A model generated the notes under the pieces. The model searched no databases. It worked only from the letters and a program-made list of their open reading frames with translations, and had not been told where the DNA came from. Of a stretch of DNA of 64,000 nt, positions 8,005 to 15,423 are shown in pieces (position 1 is the stretch's first letter; each line of letters begins with the position of its first letter). The position numbers were made by a program, and so were the translations under genes. The stretch covers positions 4,092,001 through 4,156,000 of the forward strand of contig NZ_CP060034.1 in assembly GCF_023208195.1 (NCBI RefSeq), given 5' to 3'. This stretch comes from Nocardioides sp. InS609-2 (GTDB taxonomy: Bacteria; Actinomycetota; Actinomycetes; Propionibacteriales; Nocardioidaceae).

Positions 8005-8529
8005 GTGCCCGCACCCCGTTTCGTCGAGCAGCTCAACACCCAGATCGGCAACGAGCTCGCCGCTCACAACCAGTACCTGGCCTGCGCGATCTACTACGAC
8101 GCGCTGACGATGCCGCAGATGGCGACGTTCTTCTACACGCAGGCCCTCGAGGAGCGCCAGCACGCGCTGATGATGGTGCAGTACCTCCTCGACACCGACT
8201 CCGATGTCGTGATGCCCGCCGTCGAGGCGCCGACGTCCGGTTTCGACGGGCTGGTCGCGCCGATCCAGCTGGCGCTCGACCAGGAGAGGCGGGTCACGGA
8301 GCAGATCAACGCGCTGCTCAAGATCGCCCGCGAGGAGTCAGACTTCGCCTCCGAGCAGTTCATGCAGTGGTTCATCAAGGAGCAGGTCGAGGAGATCGCC
8401 ACGATGAGCGACCTGCTGGCCGTGGTGTCGCGCAACAAGGAAGACATCGCGGACATCGAGGAGTACGTCGCGCGCGAGCAGGGCGGCGCCGCAGCCGACC
8501 CGACGGCTCCGCGGGTCGCCGGCGTCTGA
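8005..8529 (+). CDS. Ferritin (non-haem iron storage protein)
   Basis: 174 aa from the GTG at 8005, chosen because AGGAG at 7995-7999 is well spaced; the GTG at 7999 would overlap that site. Four-helix ferritin fold. The ferroxidase-type residues are visible in NELAAHNQYLA (Glu), ALEERQHA (Glu, His), LDQERRVTEQ (Glu) and KEQVEE (Gln). It oxidises Fe(II) and stores it as a mineral inside a 24-subunit cytoplasmic shell. Probably co-transcribed with the small Cys-rich gene under the iron box. Confidence 0.92.
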   Translation: MPAPRFVEQLNTQIGNELAAHNQYLACAIYYDALTMPQMATFFYTQALEERQHALMMVQYLLDTDSDVVMPAVEAPTSGFDGLVAPIQLALDQERRVTEQINALLKIAREESDFASEQFMQWFIKEQVEEIATMSDLLAVVSRNKEDIADIEEYVAREQGGAAADPTAPRVAGV

Positions 8530-8536
8530 GGCCGGG

Positions 8537-9052
8537 TCATCCGCGTCGTCTGAGGACGGCCACCGCTGCGGCACCGCCGACGACCAGGCCGACCATGGCG
8601 CCCAGGAAGGGCCCCCACTCGCTCTCGCTGCGCCCGCCGAGCGCCGCGCCGATGCCGCTGACGATCATCACCAGCAGGAGTGGACCGATCCGCCAGGCCA
8701 TCTCCTGAACGAACACGGACGTCAGCGACCCGGTGCCGCCCCGTCGGTCGAGGGGCTGCGTGCGGACGACCGCCGACGGCGACAGGGCGCCGTACAAGTG
8801 GGGGAACGTGTCGTCACCCACCGGGTCCTCGCGCCACGGCACGTCGAGCCGGTCCGTCTCGATGGTCAGCAGGAGCAGTGGCTCGTGTACGTCGCCGTAG
8901 TAGCGCGTGAACGTCGGCTTCACCTGTTCGCGGCGCGACGCGTGGATGAAGCCTTCCTCGTCGAGAGTGCGGCCCAGCGTCGAGGTCGTGTAGGCGCCGG
9001 AGGCCTTCGCGGCCTCCCAGTCGCCCGCCGTGGCGATGTGGAAGATCTGCAT
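8537..9052 (-). CDS. DUF952 protein with C-terminal membrane hairpin
   Basis: 171 aa. Residues 1 to about 100 are a DUF952 domain (MQIFHIATAGDWEAAKASG, then EGFIHAS and an HLYGAL stretch). After it come two hydrophobic segments (IGPLLLVMIVSGIGAALGG and FLGAMVGLVVGGAAAVAVL) ending in RRRG. DUF952 proteins are normally free-standing and of unknown function; the added hairpin would tether this one to the membrane. It converges on ferritin with 7 bp between the stops. Confidence 0.8.
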   Translation of the reverse strand: MQIFHIATAGDWEAAKASGAYTTSTLGRTLDEEGFIHASRREQVKPTFTRYYGDVHEPLLLLTIETDRLDVPWREDPVGDDTFPHLYGALSPSAVVRTQPLDRRGGTGSLTSVFVQEMAWRIGPLLLVMIVSGIGAALGGRSESEWGPFLGAMVGLVVGGAAAVAVLRRRG

Positions 9053-9274
9053 CAGCGTGGCCGCTCTGAGTGGTTCATCGCGGTCAGCCTACGAGTCGGC
9101 CTGGTCGATGACGCGGAGGTGCGCTGGCATGCGTTGCTCTGATTGGATGTGTCCCAATTCTCGGGTCGTCGAGCCCTTGAAGTCGCACTCTCATGTCGAG
9201 GTCCGTGCATCGCTTCCCGCGAGTCGTTCTCGGTAGCGCGCGTACCTTCGCACCTGTCTCCCGTGGGTGGTTCG

Positions 9275-9730
9275 TCAATCGGTCCGGGTGCGAAGGCTCC
9301 CCGCTAGGGTCGGGATCATCACCGTCGCTGGGACGAGGTGCAGCCCGAGGAGGGCGGTGGTGGTGGCGGTGCCTGCTCCGGAGAGGAGGGGCGGGACCAG
9401 TGAGATCGCTGTCAGCGACACTGCCGTCCAGACGAATCGCTCGGCGGGGCGAGCGCTCCAACGAAGTAGCGCGACGGCAATGACGATGCCAACGACCGAG
9501 AAGAAACCGGTCACCACGGCGAAGCCGGACAACGGGATCGTCTCGCCGCCATCGGTGACCGCGAAGTCGACGCCAACGGCCTGGGCAAGCGCAGCGGCGA
9601 GGGTGGTGGCCACCATCGCTACGAGCGTGGCGATGAAGCCGGTGGCGGCGAGCCCGCGGAGTCGGCGGGTGTCGCTGGTCTGGCCCGATTCTGGGCCTGC
9701 GGCGACTCGGGTGTCATTCACGCTGTCCAT
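9275..9730 (-). CDS. DUF6069 family membrane protein
   Basis: 151 aa from the ATG at 9730 (MDSVNDTRVAAGPESG), which has GAGGAAC just upstream. Four hydrophobic segments (for example GFIATLVAMVATTLAAALAQ and GFAVVTGFFSVVGIVIAVAL) give the small four-helix pattern of DUF6069. Function unknown. The frame is open further upstream, but that part overlaps remnants of a different small gene. It lies downstream of the ECF sigma factor on the same strand and may be in its transcript. Confidence 0.75.
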   Translation of the reverse strand: MDSVNDTRVAAGPESGQTSDTRRLRGLAATGFIATLVAMVATTLAAALAQAVGVDFAVTDGGETIPLSGFAVVTGFFSVVGIVIAVALLRWSARPAERFVWTAVSLTAISLVPPLLSGAGTATTTALLGLHLVPATVMIPTLAGSLRTRTD

Positions 9731-9780
9731 GTCGTTCCTCCATCGTTCGGTGACTGAGGTACGGGGTGTGTTGACTGGCA

Positions 9781-10019
9781 TGCGAAGGCCGGGCCCTGGG
9801 GTGACGATGCGCACCCTCGCCGTGCGACGGCCGGGGTTCCGCAGGGCGCGGACGCCGGTGCCAAGGAGCCAGCCCGGCGTCCCGTCCGAGGACCGGCCCG
9901 GGCTCGCCCTCGCGCAGCTCCAGCTGCACTCGCCCGCAGGTGACGACGCCGAACGCGTCGTACCACTCCGCCGTGACCACCGCGAGACGCGCGCCACCGC
10001 GCAGCTCGAGCGTCCGCAC
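9781..10019 (-). pseudogene. Small conserved gene, apparently frameshifted
   Basis: Two overlapping frames each look protein-like over complementary halves. From a GTG at 10019 one frame reads RTLELRGGARLAVVTAEWYD and DAFGVVTCGRVQLELREGEP to about 9870. The neighbouring frame then reads WLLGTGVRALRNPGRRTARV to about 9790. Joined, they resemble a short protein I associate with actinobacterial sigma-factor neighbourhoods, but I cannot name it. A loss of two bases or gain of one near 9868 would explain the break. The downstream frame has no stop before the DUF6069 start, so the 3' limit is uncertain. Confidence 0.4.
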
Positions 10020-10024
10020 CGGGA

Positions 10025-11023
10025 CTACTCCGTGCCGTCCGCCAGCAGGCGCTCCGGCAGCCCGAGCCGCGGGAACTGGTCGTCGTGGAAGATGAGGATC
10101 TCGGTGATCGCCCCGCCGGCGATCCGCAGGACGTCGATCGTCAGTGGCAGGTACGCGTCCTCCTGCTTCTGCCACAGGTAGAAGGCGATGGCCGGCTGCC
10201 GGTTCACGGAGGTGAGGACGCCGCGCAGGCCCTTCATGCCCTCGAAGCCATCCTCGACCCAGCTGCTCACCACCGCGTCGCGGCCGACGTACAGGCCCGG
10301 CGTTGGCGGCATCGAGCAGCGGACGTCGTCCCGCAGCATGGCAGCGAGCCCTTCGACGTCCGTGGCCACGCTCGCGTCGGTAAAGCGACGTATGAGGTCG
10401 CGCGTCTCTGCGTCCTCCTCGCCGCCGGTCCAGTCCTGCCGCTCGGCGGGCAGGTGCTCCCGCATGCCGGCGCGGGCACGCTGCAGCGCGCTGTTCACGG
10501 AGTTGACGGAGTCCCCGAGGAGCTCTGCGACGTCTTTGGCCGGCCAGCCGAGCACGTCCCGCAGGATCAGCACGGCCCGGGGGCGCGGCGCGAGGTGCTG
10601 GACTGCGACCAGGTACGCCAGCTCGATCGTCTCCCGCGCGACGGCGAGGGTCTCCGGCTCGTCCGCGTCGCCCGCGGGCAGCTCGTCGAGCAGCCGGTCC
10701 GGGTAGGGCTGCAGCCACAGCACCTCGCCGCCGGTCGCAGGCTCCGGGCGGCGCTTGGCGAGCAGGTCGAGGCAGGCGTTGGTGGCGATCCGGTACAGCC
10801 AGGCCCGGAACGTCGACCGCCCCTCGAAGGTCTCCCGCCGCCGCCAGGCGCGGAAGAACGTCTCCTGCACGGTGTCCTCGGCGTCCTCGAACGACCCGAG
10901 CATCCGGTAGCAGTGCACGTGCAGCTCCCGCCGGTGACGCTCCGCCAGCCCCGAGAACGCCGGCTCGTCGACCTCGCCCAGACCGCTCACGTCCAGCCCC
11001 TCCAGCCGCGTATCCGCACTCAT
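10025..11023 (-). CDS. ECF sigma-70 factor with C-terminal SnoaL-like domain (SigG/TIGR02960-like)
   Basis: 332 aa from the ATG at 11023, which has GGAAGG at good spacing; an ATG at 11044 is the alternative. Residue numbers below count from 11044. Region 2 lies around 35-100 (CYRMLGSFEDAEDTVQETFF), region 4 around 145-200 (LAPRPRAVLILRDVLGWPAK, DVAELLGDSVNSVNSALQRA), and a SnoaL/NTF2-like domain fills 210-339. The LQPYPDRLLDE linker is typical of the TIGR02960/SigG-type group. These large ECF factors use their SnoaL-like tail rather than a separate anti-sigma factor to control activity. It directs RNA polymerase to a small set of promoters not identifiable here. Confidence 0.88.
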   Translation of the reverse strand: MSADTRLEGLDVSGLGEVDEPAFSGLAERHRRELHVHCYRMLGSFEDAEDTVQETFFRAWRRRETFEGRSTFRAWLYRIATNACLDLLAKRRPEPATGGEVLWLQPYPDRLLDELPAGDADEPETLAVARETIELAYLVAVQHLAPRPRAVLILRDVLGWPAKDVAELLGDSVNSVNSALQRARAGMREHLPAERQDWTGGEEDAETRDLIRRFTDASVATDVEGLAAMLRDDVRCSMPPTPGLYVGRDAVVSSWVEDGFEGMKGLRGVLTSVNRQPAIAFYLWQKQEDAYLPLTIDVLRIAGGAITEILIFHDDQFPRLGLPERLLADGTE

Positions 11024-11130
11024 TACGTCATCCTTCCGCCTCATCGTGTCCCGTTGCAGGTATGACGGGCGCAGGAGCGAAAACTCATCACTAGCTGGAA
11101 CACATCACCGGCAGCAGTCGGGCACATCGG

Positions 11131-11174
11131 GATCTGCCGCAGATAGCGTGCGCTGCGGCCATCCGGTCATGCCG
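11131..11174 (+). repeat. 44-bp direct repeat, copy A
   Basis: Matches copy B (11997-12040) at 37 of 44 positions, same orientation, 866 bp apart. The core CCGCAGATAGCG then TGCGCTGCGG contains the inverted repeat CCGCAG/CTGCGG with inner AGCG/CGCT. Copy A lies about 90 bp before the start of the membrane-anchored gene at 11265; copy B lies about 160 bp after its stop. Confidence 0.6.
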
Positions 11175-11264
11175 CGAAGAGTCGTGTGCTTTCTGCCGAC
11201 GACCGACATGGGACAGCTAGTCTCAGCGCTGTCCTACACCCGCAGCTTTCGGAGGAGTCGCCGC

Positions 11265-11837
11265 ATGTCAGGAGACAGCGAAGCAGCGGCATCCGGCCGG
11301 TTCCAGAAAAGCTCGACCGCCCGTATGGGTGCCGCTGCCGCGTTCGCGGTGCTACTGGCAGGGTCCGCCATGACCGGTTGGCATTGGCGGACCCATCCCA
11401 CCGCGTTCCCGTCCGCCGGAAATGGATGGGGATCGGAGAGCTTCCCGGTGGGCAAGACGCACTATGTGGCAATGGTCGGCCATCTGGAGGACGCCGAGAG
11501 AGTGCGCATTGACCGGGTCACGCCAGTCTTCATGAAGAACACGGCTCGCGCAGAGGTGCGCTTCCTCGTCTGCACCATCGACCCGGCCAGCGGGGTCGGT
11601 GGAGTCGGCCTGGTAGGTCGACGCTCGTTCAACAAGACGTGTCCCGAACCCGTGCCCGCCGAAGGGGCTTGGTTTGAGCCAGATGACTCGGCGCACCAAG
11701 ACATCGTCATGGCCATCACGCCACGGACCGACGGTGCAGTGAACATGTCGGCGATAGAGATCACCTATACACAAGGCTGGCAGCACGGGACTCAGGTCAC
11801 GGGGCCGTCCTACGAGGCCCCCTATCGCGCTCCCTGA
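11265..11837 (+). CDS. Hypothetical membrane-anchored protein
   Basis: 190 aa from the ATG at 11265, set by GGAGGAG at 11251-11257. A short Ser/Ala-rich cytoplasmic start is followed by one hydrophobic segment (residues 21-38, MGAAAAFAVLLAGSAMTGWH) and an exported domain of about 150 residues with two cysteines. No family was recognised. The gene is flanked by the two copies of a 44-bp repeat, and GC is a little lower than in neighbours, which hints at a recently acquired or mobile segment. Confidence 0.65.
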   Translation: MSGDSEAAASGRFQKSSTARMGAAAAFAVLLAGSAMTGWHWRTHPTAFPSAGNGWGSESFPVGKTHYVAMVGHLEDAERVRIDRVTPVFMKNTARAEVRFLVCTIDPASGVGGVGLVGRRSFNKTCPEPVPAEGAWFEPDDSAHQDIVMAITPRTDGAVNMSAIEITYTQGWQHGTQVTGPSYEAPYRAP

Positions 11838-11996
11838 CTTTGACGGGGTCGCGACGAAAACAGCTAGGACTTGTCTTCGAGCGCACGCCTCGATTGGTGC
11901 ACGCCGACGGCGTGCAACGCACTCTCCTCGCGGTTAGGAGTCAACTCAAGTCTGGGCAGACCCATTGGGTGAGACGAATGCTTGAGCGGACTCCCT

Positions 11997-12040
11997 GATC
12001 GGGCGCAGATAGCGTGTGCTGCGGCCCTCCCCACATGCCG
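11997..12040 (+). repeat. 44-bp direct repeat, copy B
   Basis: Second copy of the element at 11131-11174, 84 percent identical. The inverted repeat is preserved apart from one base change on the left arm, so the hairpin or dyad rather than the primary sequence may be what is kept. Confidence 0.6.
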
Positions 12041-12343
12041 CAGTGAGCGATGGCCGGGATCGGCTGACGAGTCGTCCACTCGCCACATATCGTCTCCTGT
12101 GGCCCAGCCCTAGCGGGTGGTCACCCCAAGGGTCTGCTGGCACATGGAGGGGGAGGCAGCCCGTTCGAGCCGGGCCATGGTGGGCACAACGTCCTCACGT
12201 GCCGCATTCCGCGCGGGCACGCCCATGCACACTGCGGCCGGGAGAACGCCGGTAAGCCCGTGCACGTGACAGGTGCGGAGAGTGGTCGCGATGCAGGCGA
12301 CCTGGAGCCAGCCGGTCACCGAGGTGGTGGTGTTCTCGAACGA

Positions 12344-12397
12344 CTCGGGTTCCGGCAACGCCCATTGCTCGTCGGTCAGATCACTGGAGTACGCCAT
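12344..12397 (-). pseudogene. Remnant of an IS5-family transposase N-terminus
   Basis: From an ATG at 12397 the minus strand reads MAYSSDLTDEQWALPEP, nearly the canonical start YSSDLTDEQWALLEP of IS5-type transposases of actinobacteria. The similarity stops after about 18 residues and the following codons do not resemble the family. No catalytic DDE part is present in the window, so this is a scar, not an active element. Confidence 0.6.
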
Positions 12398-12494
12398 CCC
12401 ACACCTGCCGACCAGCCTGCCCGGTGCAGTCACGAACAAATGGGACGCACCCATGAGAGGGCCTCACGCGTGGTGAAGAGAGAATTTTGACTAG

Positions 12495-13892
12495 TTGTCC
12501 ACAGTGCAGCCGATCAGGCTGAATCTGGCACGGAATGTCGGTGGTCCCTGGTTGGCTTCTCGTATGGCGATCATGACGAGCGAGCTTCCCGGCACCGCAT
12601 CCGCGGTGCTGGTGTTCGCGCGCTCGAGCCGGGTTGCTGCCGATCGTGCGGAGGCCGAGCTGCTGGTCGCGGCGTGTGAGTGGGCTGACCTGCACCCGGC
12701 CGAGTCGGTGTCGGATGCGGCCGCGTTCCTGATCCCGGGTGGCTCGGAGCATGAGGAGCCGGTCGCTGGCCCGGGGGCGCCGTTGGTGGCGGAGTTCTGC
12801 ATCGCCGAGGCGCTGTCCTGAGGAGGGCCGCTAGGCCCGTCTCGAAGGGTCGGTGCGGTCCTGGTCATCTCGACGGTGTCAGCGAAGCACCTGATTGGCC
12901 AGGCGATCGAGCTGCGGCACCGCCTCCCACGGCTGTGGCGACTCGTCCACGCCGGTAACCTCCCGGCCTGGCGTGCTCGCCGGGTCGCGGAGACCACCAT
13001 CCACGCTGACTTGTCCCGTGAGGCGGCGTCGTACGTCGACGCCCAGCTCGCCCCGTTCGCGCATCGCACCTCGACCTCGGCCGTCGATCGGTTGGTGGAT
13101 GCGGCGATCGCCCGGTTCGACCCCGAACGCGCTGCTGCCGAAGCCCGGCTCGCTGCCGACAGGCGGCACGTGACGATCGAGGAGGAGCAGGTCTCCTTCG
13201 CCGGCACCATCCGGGTGACCGCCGAGCTCGACCTGGCCGACGCCCTCGACTTCGGCGCCGCCGTCACCCACGGTGCAGACGTCTTGAAGAGCCTCGGGTC
13301 CGAAGAGTCGCTCGATGCCCGGCGGGCGTCCGCGGTCGGTGAGATGGCGCGGTCCCAGCTTTCGCTCGACCTGTCCGCGGGTTTGGAGACAGGCGCCAGG
13401 GCGCCTTCCTCAACCAGCGATGCGGCTCCGGCGGCCCGGCAGGTGGTCCTCCACGTGCACATGCGTGACGACGACCCGATCGCTCGCCTCGAACGCGGCA
13501 ACCTCGCCACCGTCGACCAGATCCAGCAGTGGTGCGGCCAGTCCTCCACCGAGGTGGTGGTGAAGCCGGTCATCGACCTCAACGAACACATTGTCTGCGA
13601 GGGCTACCAACCCTCGGCCCGGCTTCGCGAGCAAGTCAGCCTGCGCGACCAGACCTGTGTCTTCCCGTGGTGCACCAGACCCGCCAGAGCCGGCGACCTC
13701 GACCACATCACTCCGTGGGAGTCCGGCGGCCCCACCTCGACGGCGAACCTTGCCGCGCTCTGCCGACGACACCACCGCCTGAAGACCCACTCCGCCTGGC
13801 GCTACAAGCGCACCGGCCCCGCGACGTACACCTGGACCAGTCCGCATGGCCACATCTTCGTCCGCGGCCCCGCGGGCACCGATCCCGGTTGA
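12495..13892 (+). pseudogene. DUF222/HNH endonuclease (13E12 type), disrupted by an in-frame stop
   Basis: The first part (12495-12821, from a TTG) ends PLVAEFCIAEALS and then TGA. The same frame continues at 12822 and from about 12876 reads SAKHLIGQAIELRHRLPRLW on to the end. Family members read straight through from the AEF region to GKHLIGxAxELRxRLP; here about 13 extra codons and a stop lie between them. The C-terminal HNH nuclease is intact: CVFPWCTRPARAGDLDHITP, then ESGGPTSTANLAALCRRHHR. Such genes are multicopy in actinobacteria and linked to mobile elements. A GTG at 12876 could give a 338-aa fragment with the HNH domain but no N-terminus. Confidence 0.75.
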
Positions 13893-14038
13893 CCACCGCG
13901 CCCCACACCCCGCCAGTGTTTGACCGGCTGGGCTGTCGGCGCGCTCGACTTGATGACCCCGCCTGCGCGAGTCTCGTGGCAAGCATCCCTCCTCGACTCT
14001 CGGCGGGGGCTCTCCGACGAACGCAGTGATGGTGAGCC

Positions 14039-14173
14039 ATGAGCGAAATCGACTCGGTGAGCGTGGAGCTTTCGAAGGACGAGGCGCTGGTGCTCTTCGA
14101 GCCGTTCGCAACCAACTACCAGGACCTGGTCCGCCGGGCTCGCCAACGACTGCTGGACCGCGGCGGAGCCTGA
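14039..14173 (+). CDS. Possible small protein of 44 aa
   Basis: An ATG at 14039 opens MSEIDSVSVELSKDEALVLF and ends DRGGA before TGA at 14171-14173. The VELSKDEALVLFE stretch resembles the start of a family of short cytosolic proteins (xLTxDEALVLFEFLxRF); the second half (NYQDLVRRARQRLLDR) does not match what I know of it, so it may be truncated or chimeric. No clear ribosome-binding site. It converges on nucS with 5 bp between the stops. Confidence 0.4.
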   Translation: MSEIDSVSVELSKDEALVLFEPFATNYQDLVRRARQRLLDRGGA

Positions 14174-14178
14174 CCCGC

Positions 14179-14853
14179 CTAGAACAGCCGGTGCTCGGAG
14201 TCGTCCATGCCGCGCAGGGAGTCGTAGTCGACGATCGCGCACACGATGCCGCGGTCGGTAGCGAGCACGCGGGCCTGCGGCTTGATCTCCTGGGCGGCGT
14301 AGATGCCGCGCACGGGACGGAGCAGAGGATCGCGGTTGAGCAGCTCGAGGTAGCGAGTGAGCTGCTCCACCCCGTCGATGTCGCCGCGCCGCTTGATCTC
14401 GACGGCGACGGAGGCACCTGCGGCGTCGCGGCACATCAGGTCGACCGGGCCGATGGCGGTGGGGTACTCGCGTCGTACGAGCGTCAGGCCGTCGGCCAGC
14501 GTGGCCGGATGCTCGGCGAGCAGCTCCTGGAGGTGCTTCTCGACGCCGTCCTTCTGCAGGCCGGGATCGATCCCGAGGTCATGGGTCGAGTCGTGGAAGA
14601 TCTCCTCGACCAGGATGCGCAGCGTGTCATCAGTCTTCGAGGTGACCGTCCACTCGACCCGGCCGTCCTCGGTGGTGCCCTCCTTGACGGTGCACGGCGG
14701 GCTCATCCAGTTCAGCGGCTTGTAGGAGCCGCCGTCGGAGTGCACCAGCACCGATCCGTCGGACTTGAGCATCAGCACTCGGGTGGCCATCGGCAGGTGC
14801 GCCGACAGCCGTCCGGCATAGTCCACCTGGCAACGAGCGACTACCAATCTCAC
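14179..14853 (-). CDS. nucS: Mismatch endonuclease NucS
   Basis: 224 aa from a GTG at 14853 ([20 protein letters not shown]), the usual NucS start. NucS replaces MutS/MutL in actinobacteria and cuts both strands at mismatched bases. The N-terminal domain has [20 protein letters not shown]; the RecB-like nuclease domain has catalytic Asp138 (GPVDLM), Glu152 and Lys154 (VEIKRR). The C-terminus HRLF fits the short sliding-clamp binding tail. The gene is divergent from a GNAT gene with only 24 bp between the starts. Confidence 0.95.
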   Translation of the reverse strand: MRLVVARCQVDYAGRLSAHLPMATRVLMLKSDGSVLVHSDGGSYKPLNWMSPPCTVKEGTTEDGRVEWTVTSKTDDTLRILVEEIFHDSTHDLGIDPGLQKDGVEKHLQELLAEHPATLADGLTLVRREYPTAIGPVDLMCRDAAGASVAVEIKRRGDIDGVEQLTRYLELLNRDPLLRPVRGIYAAQEIKPQARVLATDRGIVCAIVDYDSLRGMDDSEHRLF

Positions 14854-14877
14854 GGCGAGGAATCTACAGTCCTCCTC

Positions 14878-15399
14878 ATGTACGACGTCCGCCCGGCCAC
14901 CGCAGCCGACCTGCCCGGCATCGCGACGATCGAGGACTCGGGCCTCGCGTTGTTCGAGGAAGCCCTCGGCGACCTGACCGGCAACGTACTCGCCTCGCCT
15001 GCACCGTCGGGGGAGGAGCGTGCGACGCAGCCGGGGTTCCTGCTCGTCTCCGGCGACCCGGCGGTCGGCTTCGTCCATGTCGTGGAGCTCGACGGCCACG
15101 CCCACCTCGAGCAGATCTCGGTGCTCCCGGGACACGGGCGACGCGGCGTGGGAACGGCGCTGGTGCGGGCAGCCGTGGCCGAGGCGACCGAGCGCGGGTT
15201 CGACGAGATCACCCTCACGACCTATGCCGACCTGTCGTGGAACGGTCCCTTCTACGCACGTCTCGGCTTCACCGAAGTCGAGCCGGCGGACCATCTGAGG
15301 GCGATCAGGGAGCACGAGCAGGAGCTGGGGCTTGACCAGCACGGCCGGCGGATCGCCATGCGAGCGGGCGGTGTGGGCGATCACACGCCCGGCCGCTGA
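14878..15399 (+). CDS. GNAT family N-acetyltransferase
   Basis: 173 aa from the ATG at 14878. The acetyl-CoA-binding motif A is [20 protein letters not shown], and the C-terminal [20 protein letters not shown] pattern is typical of the family. Transfers an acetyl group to an amine of unknown identity. The start is the first reasonable one after the nucS divergence. Confidence 0.85.
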   Translation: MYDVRPATAADLPGIATIEDSGLALFEEALGDLTGNVLASPAPSGEERATQPGFLLVSGDPAVGFVHVVELDGHAHLEQISVLPGHGRRGVGTALVRAAVAEATERGFDEITLTTYADLSWNGPFYARLGFTEVEPADHLRAIREHEQELGLDQHGRRIAMRAGGVGDHTPGR

Positions 15400-15423
15400 G
15401 GGACCCGTGGGAGGATGCCCGCC

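Larger units (their letters stand above)
11838..12494. other. Gene-poor stretch with mobile-element debris
   Basis: About 650 bp without an intact gene. It holds copy B of the 44-bp repeat (11997-12040) and, on the minus strand, the first codons of an IS5-type transposase (12344-12397). The remaining open frames lack protein character. The stretch ends in an AT-rich patch (AGAGAATTTTGACTAG, 12479-12494) directly before the broken HNH gene. It looks like an old insertion site. Confidence 0.6.

Noticed and set aside
9053..9274. Possible small RNA or gene in the 222 bp between the DUF952 and DUF6069 genes
   Set aside because: Only a 5-bp stem (ATTGG/CCAAT around 9141) and no frame with protein character; nothing supportable found.
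12110..12343. Rest of the minus-strand frame downstream of the transposase start
   Set aside because: It does not resemble IS5 transposase beyond the first 18 residues, has no DDE motif and no recognisable terminal repeats, so no complete element is called.
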